DNA from: Neisseria animaloris
GTDB taxonomy: Bacteria > Pseudomonadota > Gammaproteobacteria > Burkholderiales > Neisseriaceae
Direction: 5' to 3'
DNA length: 64,000 bases
Assembly: GCF_900637855.1 (NCBI RefSeq)
Contig: NZ_LR134440.1
Location: 434,001 to 498,000 of the forward strand
Under the pieces are notes generated by a model that worked only from the letters and a program-made list of their open reading frames with translations, was not told the origin of the DNA and made no database searches. Below, in pieces: positions 7,463 through 15,623 of this stretch (position 1 is its first letter; each line of letters begins with the position of its first letter). A program made the position numbers and the translations under genes.

Positions 7463-8620
7463 TTAATAAGTGCCTTTTACCAGAATATCTTCAGTTACAT
7501 TTTGAATATCACGATGGCCGGTAAATGCCATAGAAACATCCATTTCTTTATACAGGATTTCCAATGCACGGGTTACACCGTCTTCGCCATAAGCTCCCAG
7601 ACCATAAAGGAATGCACGGCCGATCATGGTACCACGAGCACCCAGTGCCCATGCTTTGAGGATATCTTGGCCACTGCGAATACCGCTATCCAACCATACC
7701 TCGATATCGCTTCCAACCGCACTCACCACATCCGGCAAAGCTTTGATAGAAGAAATGGTATCGTCGAGCTGACGACCACCGTGGTTGGACACTACAATTG
7801 CATCCGCGCCGCTTTTCACAGCCAACTCGGCATCTTCCGGCTCCATAATGCCTTTAATAATCAGCTTACCGCCCCACAAGTCTTTAATGCGGGCTACATC
7901 ATCCCAGCTCAAGCGCGGGTCAAACTGCTCCGAAGTCCAAGAAGACAATGAAGACAGATCACCCACGTTTTTTGCATGACCGACAATATTACGGAATGTG
8001 CGGCGCTCGGTGTTGAGCATTTTCATGCACCATTCGGGTTTGGTAGCCAGATTAATCAAATTAGTCAATGTGGGTTTAGGCGGTGCTGAGAGACCATTTT
8101 TGATGTCTTTGTGGCGTTGACCCAAAACCTGCAAGTCTGCGGTCAGAATCAAAGCAGAACATTTCGCCGCCTGGGCACGTTTAATCAGGTTTTCCATAAA
8201 CTCGCGGTCACGCATCACATACAGCTGAAACCAAAATGGTGCACTGGTATTTTCAGCCACGTCTTCAATCGAACAGATGGACATAGTAGACAGAGAAAAC
8301 GGAATGCCGAACTTTTCCGCCGCACGCGCAGCCAGAATTTCACCGTCGGCATGCTGCATACCAGTAAAGCCGGTTGGAGCGATGGCTACCGGCATTTTTA
8401 CATCATGGCCAACCATTTTAGTCGCCAAGCTGCGGCCTTCCATATTTACCAATACCCGCTGGCGGAATTTAATTTTTTGAAAATCAGTAGTATTTTCACG
8501 ATAAGTCGTTTCAGTCCACGAACCTGAGTCGGCATAATCGTAAAACATTTTCGGCACTTTGCGCTGTGCAACACGGCGCAAGTCTTCAATACAGGTCATT
8601 TTGCTCAAATCGCGTTTCAT
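7463..8620 (-). CDS. lldD: L-lactate dehydrogenase, FMN-dependent (respiratory)
   Basis: 385 aa alpha-hydroxy-acid oxidase barrel. It oxidises L-lactate to pyruvate at the membrane and passes electrons to quinone. Visible motifs are the FMN-binding APTGFTGMQHADGE region, QLYVMRDRE, the active-site SNHGGRQLD with catalytic His, and DSGIRSG. SD sequence AGGTGAG precedes the ATG. Single-gene unit with a hairpin at 7401-7437. Lactate is a major carbon source for host-associated Neisseria. A related substrate such as glycolate is possible, but the family pattern favours lactate. Confidence 0.93.
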   Translation of the reverse strand: MKRDLSKMTCIEDLRRVAQRKVPKMFYDYADSGSWTETTYRENTTDFQKIKFRQRVLVNMEGRSLATKMVGHDVKMPVAIAPTGFTGMQHADGEILAARAAEKFGIPFSLSTMSICSIEDVAENTSAPFWFQLYVMRDREFMENLIKRAQAAKCSALILTADLQVLGQRHKDIKNGLSAPPKPTLTNLINLATKPEWCMKMLNTERRTFRNIVGHAKNVGDLSSLSSWTSEQFDPRLSWDDVARIKDLWGGKLIIKGIMEPEDAELAVKSGADAIVVSNHGGRQLDDTISSIKALPDVVSAVGSDIEVWLDSGIRSGQDILKAWALGARGTMIGRAFLYGLGAYGEDGVTRALEILYKEMDVSMAFTGHRDIQNVTEDILVKGTY

Positions 8621-9014
8621 ACTTAGCTCACCTCGGTGTATTGTTTGTTGTATGGTGTTATTGGAATAGCTGCATTTCGGATATAAAACTATAAAACAAA
8701 GCCGTCTTAAAAACGTTCAGACGGCATAATTATGAATCCGAAAACAATCGGACATAAATCTATACCAAGCCACCAAATATTGCAAATGCTTTTTTCACCT
8801 GAATTTTCCTTACTACATCATCTCCTGAGCTCATCTGAAATATATCCGGTCTAAATCGCCTGCAAATACAAAATCTAAACAACAAAGCACTACAAACATT
8901 TTTATTCCTCTCATAAAAACAAGCAATCACATCAGCCTTTATATACTTGACTGAAACACTCAGATATTAGACAATTCGCAACAGTATACTAATACATAAA
9001 CCACAAAAACCATT
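8621..9014. other. lldD-iscR intergenic region
   Basis: 394 nt between divergent genes. It holds the lldD leader with an imperfect DUS hairpin (GCCGTCTTAA facing TTCAGACGGC at 8701-8725) and the IscR-boxed iscR promoter at 8943-8975. I see nothing else between 8760 and 8940. Confidence 0.7.
8943..8967 (+). promoter_or_regulatory. IscR type 1 binding site
   Basis: Matches the E. coli-type IscR type 1 consensus ATASYYGACTRWWWYAGTCRRSTAT at 23 of 25 positions. It overlaps a -35 (TTGACT, 8947-8952) and the spacer to a -10-like GACAAT (8970-8975, 17-nt spacing). Holo-IscR binding here would block iscR transcription, the usual feedback on iron-sulfur assembly. Confidence 0.8.
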
Positions 9015-9458
9015 ATGCGATTAACCACCAAAGGCCGGTTTGCCGTTACCGCTATGATTGATTTGGCGATGAACGCGCAAAACGGCGCAGTCAAACTCAG
9101 CGCCATCAGCGAGCGGCAAAACATATCCCTATCCTATTTGGAGCAGCTGTTCAGCAAACTGCGCCGCGCCCGTTTGGTAGAAAGCCTGCGCGGCCCCGGC
9201 GGCGGTTATATCTTGGCTGCGCCGGCGAAGGAAATCAACATTGCCCAAATTATCGCCGCAGCCGAAGACAAACTCGATGCCACGCAGTGCAGCAGCAAAG
9301 CCAACTGCAACAACGGCACCGCCTGCTTAACCCACGAATTGTGGGAAAGCCTGAACAAAACCATTCACGACTACCTAAGCAGCGTTACCCTGCAAAACAT
9401 TGTCGACCAGAAAAACGAAAGCAACGGCAAAGTCGTTACCTTCACCCACATCCACTAA
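9015..9458 (+). CDS. iscR: IscR, Rrf2-family iron-sulfur regulator
   Basis: 147 aa. N-terminal winged helix ([18 protein letters not shown]) and the 2Fe-2S ligands C92, C98 and C104 in a C-x5-C-x5-C pattern, with H107 as the likely fourth ligand. First gene of the isc cluster, 35 nt before iscS. The near-consensus IscR box over its promoter indicates autoregulation. Confidence 0.95.
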   Translation: MRLTTKGRFAVTAMIDLAMNAQNGAVKLSAISERQNISLSYLEQLFSKLRRARLVESLRGPGGGYILAAPAKEINIAQIIAAAEDKLDATQCSSKANCNNGTACLTHELWESLNKTIHDYLSSVTLQNIVDQKNESNGKVVTFTHIH

Positions 9459-9493
9459 AGATACCGAAATATAAAAACGAAAGAGACCAAACC

Positions 9494-10708
9494 ATGACCG
9501 TTCATACCCCCATTTATCTCGACTACGCCGCCACCACCCCCGTTGACAAACGCGTGGCCGAAAAAATGATTCCTTACTTAACCGAAACCTTCGGCAACCC
9601 AGCTTCCAACAGCCACAGCTTCGGTTGGGTGGCAGAAGATGCCGTAGAAAATGCCCGCCTCGAAATTGCCAAACTGATTAACGCCGATTCCAAAGAAATC
9701 GTGTTTACCAGCGGCGCCACCGAATCCAACAACCTTGCCATCAAAGGCGCGGCGCACTTCTACAAAACCAAAGGCAAACACCTCATCACCGTTAAAACCG
9801 AGCACAAAGCCGTTTTGGATACCATGCGCGAACTCGAACGCCAAGGCTTTGAAGTAACCTACCTCGGCGTGCAGGAAAACGGCCTGATTGATTTGGAAGA
9901 ACTCAAAGCCGCTATCCGCCCCGACACCATCCTCATTTCCGTGATGTGGGTCAACAACGAAATCGGCGTGATTCAAGACATTCCCGCCATCGGCGAAATC
10001 TGCCGCGAAAACAAAATTATCTTCCACGTTGACGCCGCCCAAGCCTGCGGAAAAACCCCTGTAGACGTAGAAGCCGCCAAAGTCGACCTGCTTTCCATGT
10101 CCGCCCACAAAATCTACGGCCCCAAAGGCATCGGCGCACTCTATGTACGCCGCAAACCCCGCGTACGCCTCGAAGCCCAAATCCACGGCGGCGGCCACGA
10201 ACGCGGCTTCCGTTCCGGCACCCTGCCCACCCACCAAATCGTCGGCATGGGCGAAGCCTTCCGTTTGGCACGTTTGGAATTGGAACAAGACATCGCCCAC
10301 GCCCTCAAGCTGCGCGAAATCTTCCTCAAAGGCATCGAAGGCATTGAAGAAGTGTATATCAACGGCGATTTGGAACACCGCGTCGCCACCAACCTCAATG
10401 TGAGCTTCAACTTCGTCGAAGGCGAAAGCCTGATCATGGCCGTAAAAGAACTCGCCGTATCCAGCGGCTCCGCCTGTACCTCCGCCTCGCTGGAACCCAG
10501 CTACGTTTTGCGCGCATTAGGCCGCAACGACGAACTGGCGCACTCTTCCCTGCGCATCACCTTCGGCCGCATGACCACCGAAGAAGAAGTAGCTTTCGCC
10601 GCCGAACTGATTAAATCCAAAATCGGCAAACTGCGCGAACTTTCTCCGCTATGGGAAATGTTTAAAGAAGGAATTGATTTGAATACGGTTGAATGGGCAG
10701 AACATTAA
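9494..10708 (+). CDS. iscS: IscS, cysteine desulfurase
   Basis: 404 aa from ATG 9494. A longer in-frame extension back to 9287 overlaps iscR and is not supported. Class V PLP enzyme that takes sulfur from cysteine for Fe-S clusters and tRNA thiolation. PLP lysine is K206 ([10 protein letters not shown]) and the persulfide cysteine is C328 (SSGSACTS), both at the E. coli IscS numbers. It follows iscR on the same transcript. iscU, normally next, is pushed about 0.9 kb away by a VapBC pair. Confidence 0.97.
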   Translation: MTVHTPIYLDYAATTPVDKRVAEKMIPYLTETFGNPASNSHSFGWVAEDAVENARLEIAKLINADSKEIVFTSGATESNNLAIKGAAHFYKTKGKHLITVKTEHKAVLDTMRELERQGFEVTYLGVQENGLIDLEELKAAIRPDTILISVMWVNNEIGVIQDIPAIGEICRENKIIFHVDAAQACGKTPVDVEAAKVDLLSMSAHKIYGPKGIGALYVRRKPRVRLEAQIHGGGHERGFRSGTLPTHQIVGMGEAFRLARLELEQDIAHALKLREIFLKGIEGIEEVYINGDLEHRVATNLNVSFNFVEGESLIMAVKELAVSSGSACTSASLEPSYVLRALGRNDELAHSSLRITFGRMTTEEEVAFAAELIKSKIGKLRELSPLWEMFKEGIDLNTVEWAEH

Positions 10709-10751
10709 CATTCATGTTTATGAAGCCGTCTGAAACCGAAAGATATATACC

Positions 10752-10780
10752 TTGATAAATACCAATTAAACCCTTACACT
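10752..10780 (+). promoter_or_regulatory. vapBC promoter
   Basis: TTGATA (10752-10757), 17-nt spacer, TACACT (10775-10780), 32 nt before the antitoxin start. Such promoters are usually repressed by the VapBC complex. Confidence 0.5.
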
Positions 10781-10812
10781 AAAATTATCCCTACCCACAC
10801 AAGGAAACCGCC

Positions 10813-11058
10813 ATGCAAACCGCCAAACTTTTTCAAAATGGCCGTAGTCAAGCCGTGCGGCTGCCTGCTGCATTCCGATTTACGGGTGATGAAGTGTATA
10901 TCCGCCGAGACGAAGCCACGGGCGATGTGATTCTGTCGCAACGTCCGGGCGACTGGCAGGGTTTTATCGCCGCAGCATCGGAGCTTGACGAAAGCGATAC
11001 CATTGAACGCAATACCTCCATACAGCAACGCGATCCGTTTGCAGACTGGCAGGAATAA
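10813..11058 (+). CDS. VapB-type antitoxin (AbrB/MazE fold)
   Basis: 81 aa. The N-terminus AKLFQNGRSQAVRLPAAFRF is the swapped-hairpin AbrB/MazE DNA-binding motif of VapB antitoxins. The acidic C-terminal tail (SELDESDTIERN, then DPFADWQE) is the usual toxin-neutralising part. RBS AAGGAAA precedes the ATG. It is 3 nt upstream of the PIN-domain toxin. The pair sits between iscS and iscU, an unusual place. Confidence 0.88.
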   Translation: MQTAKLFQNGRSQAVRLPAAFRFTGDEVYIRRDEATGDVILSQRPGDWQGFIAAASELDESDTIERNTSIQQRDPFADWQE

Positions 11059-11061
11059 AAC

Positions 11062-11457
11062 ATGCGCTATCTTTTGGATACCAACATTGTGAGCCATATC
11101 CTGCGCCGTCAGCCGAATGTGATGGCAAAATTGCAAAGCGTGCCGATGTCTGATTTATATATTTCAGCGGTTACTCATGCCGAATTAATGTACGGCTTGG
11201 CGAAAAAACCTGATGCGGCCAAGCTGCATCGTGCAGTGCATGAACTTTTATTGCGTATAGGCGTATTGCCGTTCGACGAGCAAGCAAGCACGCATTACGG
11301 AAAATTTAAAGCGCAGGCAGAGCAGTCGGGTAAAAATCTGGCATCTTTAGATATGATGATTGCCGCCCATGCTTCCGCCGTAAGCGCAGTGTTGGTCAGC
11401 AACGATGCCGCTTTCCAACAGATTGCTGATTTATCGGTAGAAGACTGGACGAAATAA
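11062..11457 (+). CDS. VapC-type PIN-domain toxin
   Basis: 131 aa PIN-domain ribonuclease. Acidic metal-binding residues D6 (LLDTNI), E41 (THAEL), D97 (LDMMIAAHA) and D115 (VSNDAAF) are all present, so the toxin looks active. VapC enzymes typically cut initiator tRNA or rRNA. The target of this one cannot be read from sequence. Forms a two-gene unit with the antitoxin upstream. Confidence 0.9.
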   Translation: MRYLLDTNIVSHILRRQPNVMAKLQSVPMSDLYISAVTHAELMYGLAKKPDAAKLHRAVHELLLRIGVLPFDEQASTHYGKFKAQAEQSGKNLASLDMMIAAHASAVSAVLVSNDAAFQQIADLSVEDWTK

Positions 11458-11583
11458 CGCGCAAAAGCCATCACTAACCACATACTATATTTTTTAAAAC
11501 AAAAACTTAATTCGTCTTGAATTTCCTTTCAGACGGCCTTAGATAAACCGAATAAGCCAATATATACACAAGGAACCCACATC

Positions 11584-11967
11584 ATGGCATACAGCGATAA
11601 AGTGATTGATCATTACGAAAACCCCCGCAACGTCGGCTCGTTCGACAAAAACGACGAATCGGTCGGCACCGGCATGGTGGGCGCGCCTGCCTGCGGCGAC
11701 GTGATGAAACTGCAAATCAAAGTGAACGACGAAGGTGTGATTGAAGATGCCAAGTTCAAAACCTACGGTTGCGGCTCGGCCATTGCTTCTTCTTCATTGA
11801 TTACCGAATGGGTAAAAGGCAAAAGCCTTGATGAAGCTTTGGCGATTAAAAACAGTGCCATCGCCGAAGAATTGGAACTGCCGCCGGTGAAAGTACACTG
11901 CTCGATTTTGGCCGAAGACGCGATTAAAGCCGCTGTTTCGGACTACAAAAAGAAAAAAGGCGTGTAA
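11584..11967 (+). CDS. iscU: IscU, iron-sulfur scaffold
   Basis: 127 aa. Cluster-assembly residues C37, D39, C63, H105 and C106 are in place (GAPACGDVM, YGCGSA, LPPVKVHCS). The LPPVK motif is the docking site for the HscA chaperone. Full length. RBS AAGGAA before the ATG. After the VapBC insertion its transcription may depend on read-through from iscS, on the vapBC promoter, or on a promoter in 11458-11583 that I could not define. Confidence 0.96.
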   Translation: MAYSDKVIDHYENPRNVGSFDKNDESVGTGMVGAPACGDVMKLQIKVNDEGVIEDAKFKTYGCGSAIASSSLITEWVKGKSLDEALAIKNSAIAEELELPPVKVHCSILAEDAIKAAVSDYKKKKGV

Positions 11968-12026
11968 TCTTTGCAAAAGGTTTCATGCAGCTAGGCAATC
12001 AGTCTGTTTACAAAAAGGAACCTGCT

Positions 12027-12263
12027 ATGCCTTTTACCGAAACCGAAACCCAATCGCTGCTGGCACAAAAAGGTGTAGGCAAAACCATTTTGCAACGCTT
12101 GCAGCAAATGGGCTTGGACGATACCGCCAAACTCGCCGCAGCAGATGTGGACGATATTTTGCAGCAAGGCGCGGCGTTAACCGGTTCGACCTGCTGGAAA
12201 AACAGCCCGCAAGCCAAAGCGGCTATTGTTGCAGCGGTAGAATGGGCTAAAACGCAAAGCTGA
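12027..12263 (+). CDS. small helix-hairpin-helix-like protein in the isc cluster
   Basis: 78 aa from ATG 12027 (RBS AAGGAA at 12015-12020). The frame is open further upstream but without an SD. The segment KGVGKTILQRLQQMGLDD, then TAKLAAADVDDIL resembles a helix-hairpin-helix fold as in DNA-repair and DUF4332-like proteins. One cysteine occurs in GSTCWKN. Function unknown. Its place between iscU and iscA suggests a role in, or co-regulation with, Fe-S assembly. Confidence 0.7.
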   Translation: MPFTETETQSLLAQKGVGKTILQRLQQMGLDDTAKLAAADVDDILQQGAALTGSTCWKNSPQAKAAIVAAVEWAKTQS

Positions 12264-12265
12264 TT

Positions 12266-12301
12266 TTCAGACGGCCTCACAGTTTATAAAGGCCGTCTGA
12301 A
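12266..12301. terminator. DUS inverted pair
   Basis: TTCAGACGGCCT (12266-12277) and AGGCCGTCTGAA (12290-12301), extended by AAA/TTT flanks. It lies between the HhH-like gene and iscA, so iscA may have its own promoter or be reached by read-through. Confidence 0.65.
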
Positions 12302-12404
12302 AAGCCGTAGAGCTGTGAGAAACATGTAAGGAAGGTATCTCTGCCCTACAACGAATACCCTCAGCAAAGAAACACCCGCATAGTAAGCGTAAAGGATTAA
12401 GACG

Positions 12405-12725
12405 ATGATTACATTAACCGAAAAAGCCGCCAACCATATCCAAAACTTTCTCACCAAACGCGGCAAAGGCGAAGGCATCCGCTTGGGCGTGAAAACCAGC
12501 GGCTGTTCGGGCATGGCTTACACTTTGGAATTTGTTGACGATATCCAGCCCGAAGATTTGGTGTTTGAAGGCTACGGCGTGAAAGTATTCGTCGACCCCA
12601 AAAGCCATGTGTATCTCGACGGCACCGAGCTGGACTACACCAAAGAAGGCTTGCAGGAAGGCTTTAAGTTTCAAAACCCGAACGTGAAAGACGAATGCGG
12701 TTGCGGCGAGAGCTTCCACGTTTGA
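12405..12725 (+). CDS. iscA: IscA, A-type iron-sulfur carrier
   Basis: 106 aa. The three conserved cysteines are C34 (SGCSG), C98 and C100 (ECGCGESF). It carries iron or 4Fe-4S clusters from IscU to apoproteins. Last isc gene in the window. hscB, hscA and fdx are not next to it here. A perfect DUS hairpin follows at 12739-12772. Confidence 0.96.
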   Translation: MITLTEKAANHIQNFLTKRGKGEGIRLGVKTSGCSGMAYTLEFVDDIQPEDLVFEGYGVKVFVDPKSHVYLDGTELDYTKEGLQEGFKFQNPNVKDECGCGESFHV

Positions 12726-12738
12726 TTGCACAATAACC

Positions 12739-12772
12739 GAGGCCGTCTGAAAGTGAGCTTTCAGACGGCCTC
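12739..12772. terminator. iscA terminator (perfect DUS hairpin)
   Basis: GAGGCCGTCTGAAAG pairs with CTTTCAGACGGCCTC around a 4-nt loop, the tightest DUS hairpin in the window. Confidence 0.75.
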
Positions 12773-12833
12773 TCAATGCAGCTTATGTTATACTCGCACC
12801 CGTTTAAAAACCATCTCGAAACAAGGATTCATC

Positions 12834-13370
12834 ATGGCTGATTTCAATCAGATTCTTACTCCCGGCGACGTTGACGGCGGCATCATCAACGTAGTGAACG
12901 AAATTCCCGCAGGCAGCAACCACAAAATCGAATGGAACCGCAAACTGGCCGCCTTCCAACTCGACCGCGTAGAACCCGCCATTTTCGCCAAACCCACCAA
13001 CTACGGTTTCATCCCGCAAACGCTCGATGAAGACGGCGACGAGCTTGACGTATTGCTGATTACCGAACAGCCTTTGGCTACCGGCGTATTTTTGGAAGCC
13101 AAAATCATCGGCGTGATGAAGTTTGTGGACGACGGCGAAGTGGACGACAAAATCGTGTGCGTACCCGCCGACGACCGTAACAACGGCAACGCCTACAACA
13201 GTTTGGCCGATTTGCCCAAGCAGTTGATCCAACAAATCGAATTCCACTTCAACCAATACAAAGCCCTGAAAAAACCCGGTTCCACCACCGTGGAACACTG
13301 GGGTGATGTGGCCGAAGCCAAAGAAGTAATTAAAGAATCGATCGAGCGCTGGAACGCCCAAGCTAAATAA
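12834..13370 (+). CDS. ppa: inorganic pyrophosphatase
   Basis: 178 aa, family I soluble PPase. Starts at ATG 12834 (ACAAGGA upstream). The longer frame begins inside the DUS hairpin and is not credible. The DGDELDVLL metal-binding motif and the downstream acidic and lysine positions (FVDDGEVDDK) are intact. It hydrolyses PPi to drive biosynthesis. A TATACT -10 lies at 12789-12794. Single-gene unit with its own strong terminator. Confidence 0.96.
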   Translation: MADFNQILTPGDVDGGIINVVNEIPAGSNHKIEWNRKLAAFQLDRVEPAIFAKPTNYGFIPQTLDEDGDELDVLLITEQPLATGVFLEAKIIGVMKFVDDGEVDDKIVCVPADDRNNGNAYNSLADLPKQLIQQIEFHFNQYKALKKPGSTTVEHWGDVAEAKEVIKESIERWNAQAK

Positions 13371-13406
13371 ACAAGCGTTAAACGGCATCAGGCCGTCTGA
13401 AACATC

Positions 13407-13455
13407 AAACCGCCCGCAAAAGTCGGATAAATTTCCGGCTTTTGCGGGCGGTTTT
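13407..13455 (+). terminator. ppa intrinsic terminator
   Basis: AAACCGCCCGCAAAAG...CTTTTGCGGGCGGTTT, a long GC-rich stem followed by TTTTCATTTTTC. A single DUS precedes it at about 13390. Confidence 0.85.
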
Positions 13456-13614
13456 CATTTTTCAAACAAGAAAACTTTGCAAACTTACCGCCTGCGGCAC
13501 ATTGCTGTTCTGCGCCCTACCCGCTCGTTTCATCGGTCTGCACCCGCTGCACCTTAACACCTTGAACTATATCCGCATCCGCCCATGCTTATAAAAGTGT
13601 CAATCGGCCTGCCG

Positions 13615-13968
13615 TCAGCTTTTCTGCGCCTTGTGTTTTGCACACTCCAGCGCATATTCCGTGCCCCAACGGTGCATGGCTTCGATTACCGGCATCAACG
13701 TCAACCCGAACTCGGTCAGCGAATATTCCACTTTGGGCGGCACCTGCGGATACACTTCGCGATGAACGATACCGTCGCCTTCCAGTTCGCGCAGTTGCAG
13801 GGTTAACATGCGCTGGGTTACAGCGGGCATCAGCCTCTGCAATTCGTTGAAACGGCGGGTTTCCGTATTTAAATGATGCAAAATCAAAACTTTCCACTTT
13901 CCGCCGATGATATCGAGCGTGGTGCTGACCGGGCAGCAGTTACCGTTTAATTCGTGATAGCTGTTCAT
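13615..13968 (-). CDS. HxlR-family transcriptional regulator
   Basis: 117 aa from ATG 13968. A longer frame to 14151 is less likely. HxlR winged helix: [22 protein letters not shown] at residues 12-33, then [25 protein letters not shown], and the wing [14 protein letters not shown]12 is at the position of the redox or electrophile-sensing cysteine found in several family members. No obvious target gene is next to it. The AT-rich 13969-14102 segment should hold its promoter. Confidence 0.85.
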   Translation of the reverse strand: MNSYHELNGNCCPVSTTLDIIGGKWKVLILHHLNTETRRFNELQRLMPAVTQRMLTLQLRELEGDGIVHREVYPQVPPKVEYSLTEFGLTLMPVIEAMHRWGTEYALECAKHKAQKS

Positions 13969-14102
13969 ATTCCACTCTGTTGCCGTATTGTTTACAGTAT
14001 AAAAAATGTGCGTACTTGTATAAAAATTTGTACTACGTATAATACGCCTAACGATAAAAAAAGCCCAGTAAAAAATAACGGGCAATTGACAAATAACCGA
14101 AG

Positions 14103-14142
14103 AGGCCGTCTGAAAAACGGCAAACCGGATTTCAGACGGCCT
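14103..14142. terminator. DUS inverted pair upstream of the DUF896 gene
   Basis: AGGCCGTCTGAA (14103-14114) and TTCAGACGGCCT (14131-14142), ending 21 nt before the next start codon, so it may lie in that gene's leader. Confidence 0.45.
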
Positions 14143-14163
14143 CAACCACACAAGGAGCCGATC

Positions 14164-14400
14164 ATGCGTATTGCAGAATTAGACCGTATCAACGAGCTGG
14201 CCCGCAAAGCCAAAACCGTAGGCCTGAGCGAAGCCGAAACCGCCGAACGCGATGTTTTGCGCCAAGCCTACATCCGCCAAGTGTGTGGACAAATCAACAA
14301 TATGCTCTCCACCGTAACCGTGGTTGACCCCGAAGGCACCGACGTTACCCCCGCCAAACTGAGGGAAGCGCAAGCCGCGGGTATGCAGCAAATGCACTAA
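14164..14400 (+). CDS. DUF896 (YnzC-like) small protein
   Basis: 78 aa from ATG 14164 (RBS AAGGAG). Pattern [10 protein letters not shown]...[17 protein letters not shown], then [14 protein letters not shown], matches the YnzC/DUF896 family known mainly from Firmicutes (two-helix N-terminus, DPEGxDVTPxKL tail). Role unknown. In Bacillus ynzC is in the LexA regulon. Its stop codon TAA forms the first bases of the Correia-like element that follows. Confidence 0.8.
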   Translation: MRIAELDRINELARKAKTVGLSEAETAERDVLRQAYIRQVCGQINNMLSTVTVVDPEGTDVTPAKLREAQAAGMQQMH

Positions 14401-14552
14401 AGTCAATCAACTTGTTTTACTACGGCGTTGCTGCGCCTTAGCTCAAAGAGAACGATTGTGTAAGCCGCTGAAGCGGTAACAGAATCGGTTCCGTACTACC
14501 CGTACTGTCTGCGGCTTGCTGCCTTGCATTAAAAATAATTTGATTGACTATA
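14398..14552. mobile_element. Correia-like repeat enclosed element (full-length class)
   Basis: 155 bp. The interior matches the neisserial Correia element core: TACGGCGTTG, CGCCTTAGCTCAAAGAGAAC, CGGTTCCGTACTAC and GTACTGTCTGCGGCTTGC. The ends form a 21-bp inverted repeat (14398-14418 and 14532-14552) agreeing at 18 positions, with outer sequence TATAGTCAATCAA instead of the usual TATAGTGGATTAA. These non-autonomous elements insert at TA, often bind IHF and can carry promoters or be cut by RNase III. The left end overlaps the upstream stop codon. Confidence 0.85.
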
Positions 14553-14602
14553 ACACGAGCAAACACACATCATTAAAAATTAAAATAACGAAAGGAAACA
14601 CC

Positions 14603-15478
14603 ATGAGAAACGTGCGACAAATCTACCGCGCCAACAGCCAACACTGGGTTGGAGACGGCTTTTTGGTTCAACCCCTGTTTTCACACATGGATGCCGACCG
14701 CGGCACCGACCCGTTTTTGATGCTCGACTACGCCGCACCTTACACATTCGCGCCCAACGAAGCACGCAGCCCCCGCGGTGTCGGCCAACACCCGCACAAA
14801 GGCTTTGAAACCGTTACCATTGCTTATCACGGCGAAGTGGCACACCGCGATTCAACAGGTGGAGGCGGCGTGATTAAAGAAGGCGACGTACAATGGATGA
14901 CCGCCGGTGCCGGCATCATTCACGAAGAGTTCCATTCCGAAGCATTCAGCAAAGCGGGCGGCCTTTTCGAGATGGTGCAACTGTGGGTAAACCTGCCGGC
15001 AAAAGACAAAAACACACCGCCGCGCTATCAACATCTCGCTAAAGAGAACATTCCCGTAGTGGAGCTGCCCGACGGTGCCGGCCATCTGCGTTTGATTGCA
15101 GGCGAACACGGAAACATCAAAGGTGCGGCCGATACCCACACCGAAATGAACGTGTGGGACGTGGTTATCCGCCCCGGTAAAGAAGCTGCCTTAACCATCC
15201 CCGCCGACCACAGCCTTTCTATGGTTGTGCTGCGCGGTCAAGCAGTGTTTAACGGCAAAGACAGTGCCGGTGCAGGCCAATTGGTCGGTTTTGAAAACGG
15301 CGGCGGTGAAGTGGATATCGCCGCAGGCAACGAAGAAGTGAAAATACTGTTGCTCTCCGGCGTGCCGATTAAAGAGCCAGTGGTCGGCTACGGCCCGTTT
15401 GTGATGAATACCGTGGAAGAAATCCGCGAAGCCATCAACGATTTCAACAACGGCCGTTTCGGCAGCCTTGCATCTTAA
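14603..15478 (+). CDS. pirin-family cupin protein
   Basis: 291 aa from ATG 14603 (RBS AAAGGAA). The N-terminal cupin has the metal-ligand set HPHKGFETVTIAYHGEVAHRD with later EEFHSE. The C-terminal cupin is degenerate, as in pirins. YhaK/YhhW-type relatives act as quercetinases or redox sensors. The biological substrate is not known. Its transcription may start in the Correia-like element just upstream. Confidence 0.9.
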   Translation: MRNVRQIYRANSQHWVGDGFLVQPLFSHMDADRGTDPFLMLDYAAPYTFAPNEARSPRGVGQHPHKGFETVTIAYHGEVAHRDSTGGGGVIKEGDVQWMTAGAGIIHEEFHSEAFSKAGGLFEMVQLWVNLPAKDKNTPPRYQHLAKENIPVVELPDGAGHLRLIAGEHGNIKGAADTHTEMNVWDVVIRPGKEAALTIPADHSLSMVVLRGQAVFNGKDSAGAGQLVGFENGGGEVDIAAGNEEVKILLLSGVPIKEPVVGYGPFVMNTVEEIREAINDFNNGRFGSLAS

Positions 15479-15498
15479 TCGCGCCAACAGCAGTATCG

Positions 15499-15548
15499 GG
15501 CCGTCTAGACATACTGTTTTTAAATCAAACGGTATGTTCAGACGGCCC
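15499..15548 (+). terminator. terminator with degenerate DUS arms
   Basis: GGGCCGTCTAGACATAC...GTATGTTCAGACGGCCC with inner GTTT/AAAC. The left DUS is broken (CTAG in place of CTGA) but the long stem is kept. Confidence 0.65.
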
Positions 15549-15623
15549 TATCATCAAGAAATTTTTCAAAATATGCTATAATTACACCCTTTAAATGTTT
15601 CATTTTCCAAAAGGTTTACATCA

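Noticed and set aside
9578..10378. 266-codon open frame antisense to iscS
   Set aside because: Mirror of the iscS codon pattern. Translation is low-complexity (Phe/Ala/Val/Gly-rich) with no family, no RBS, and the sense gene is certain.
13484..13590. Short open frame (LTACGTLLFCALPARFIGLHP...) after the ppa terminator
   Set aside because: About 35 codons, no start or RBS, no match I recognise. Possibly a decayed remnant but not supportable.
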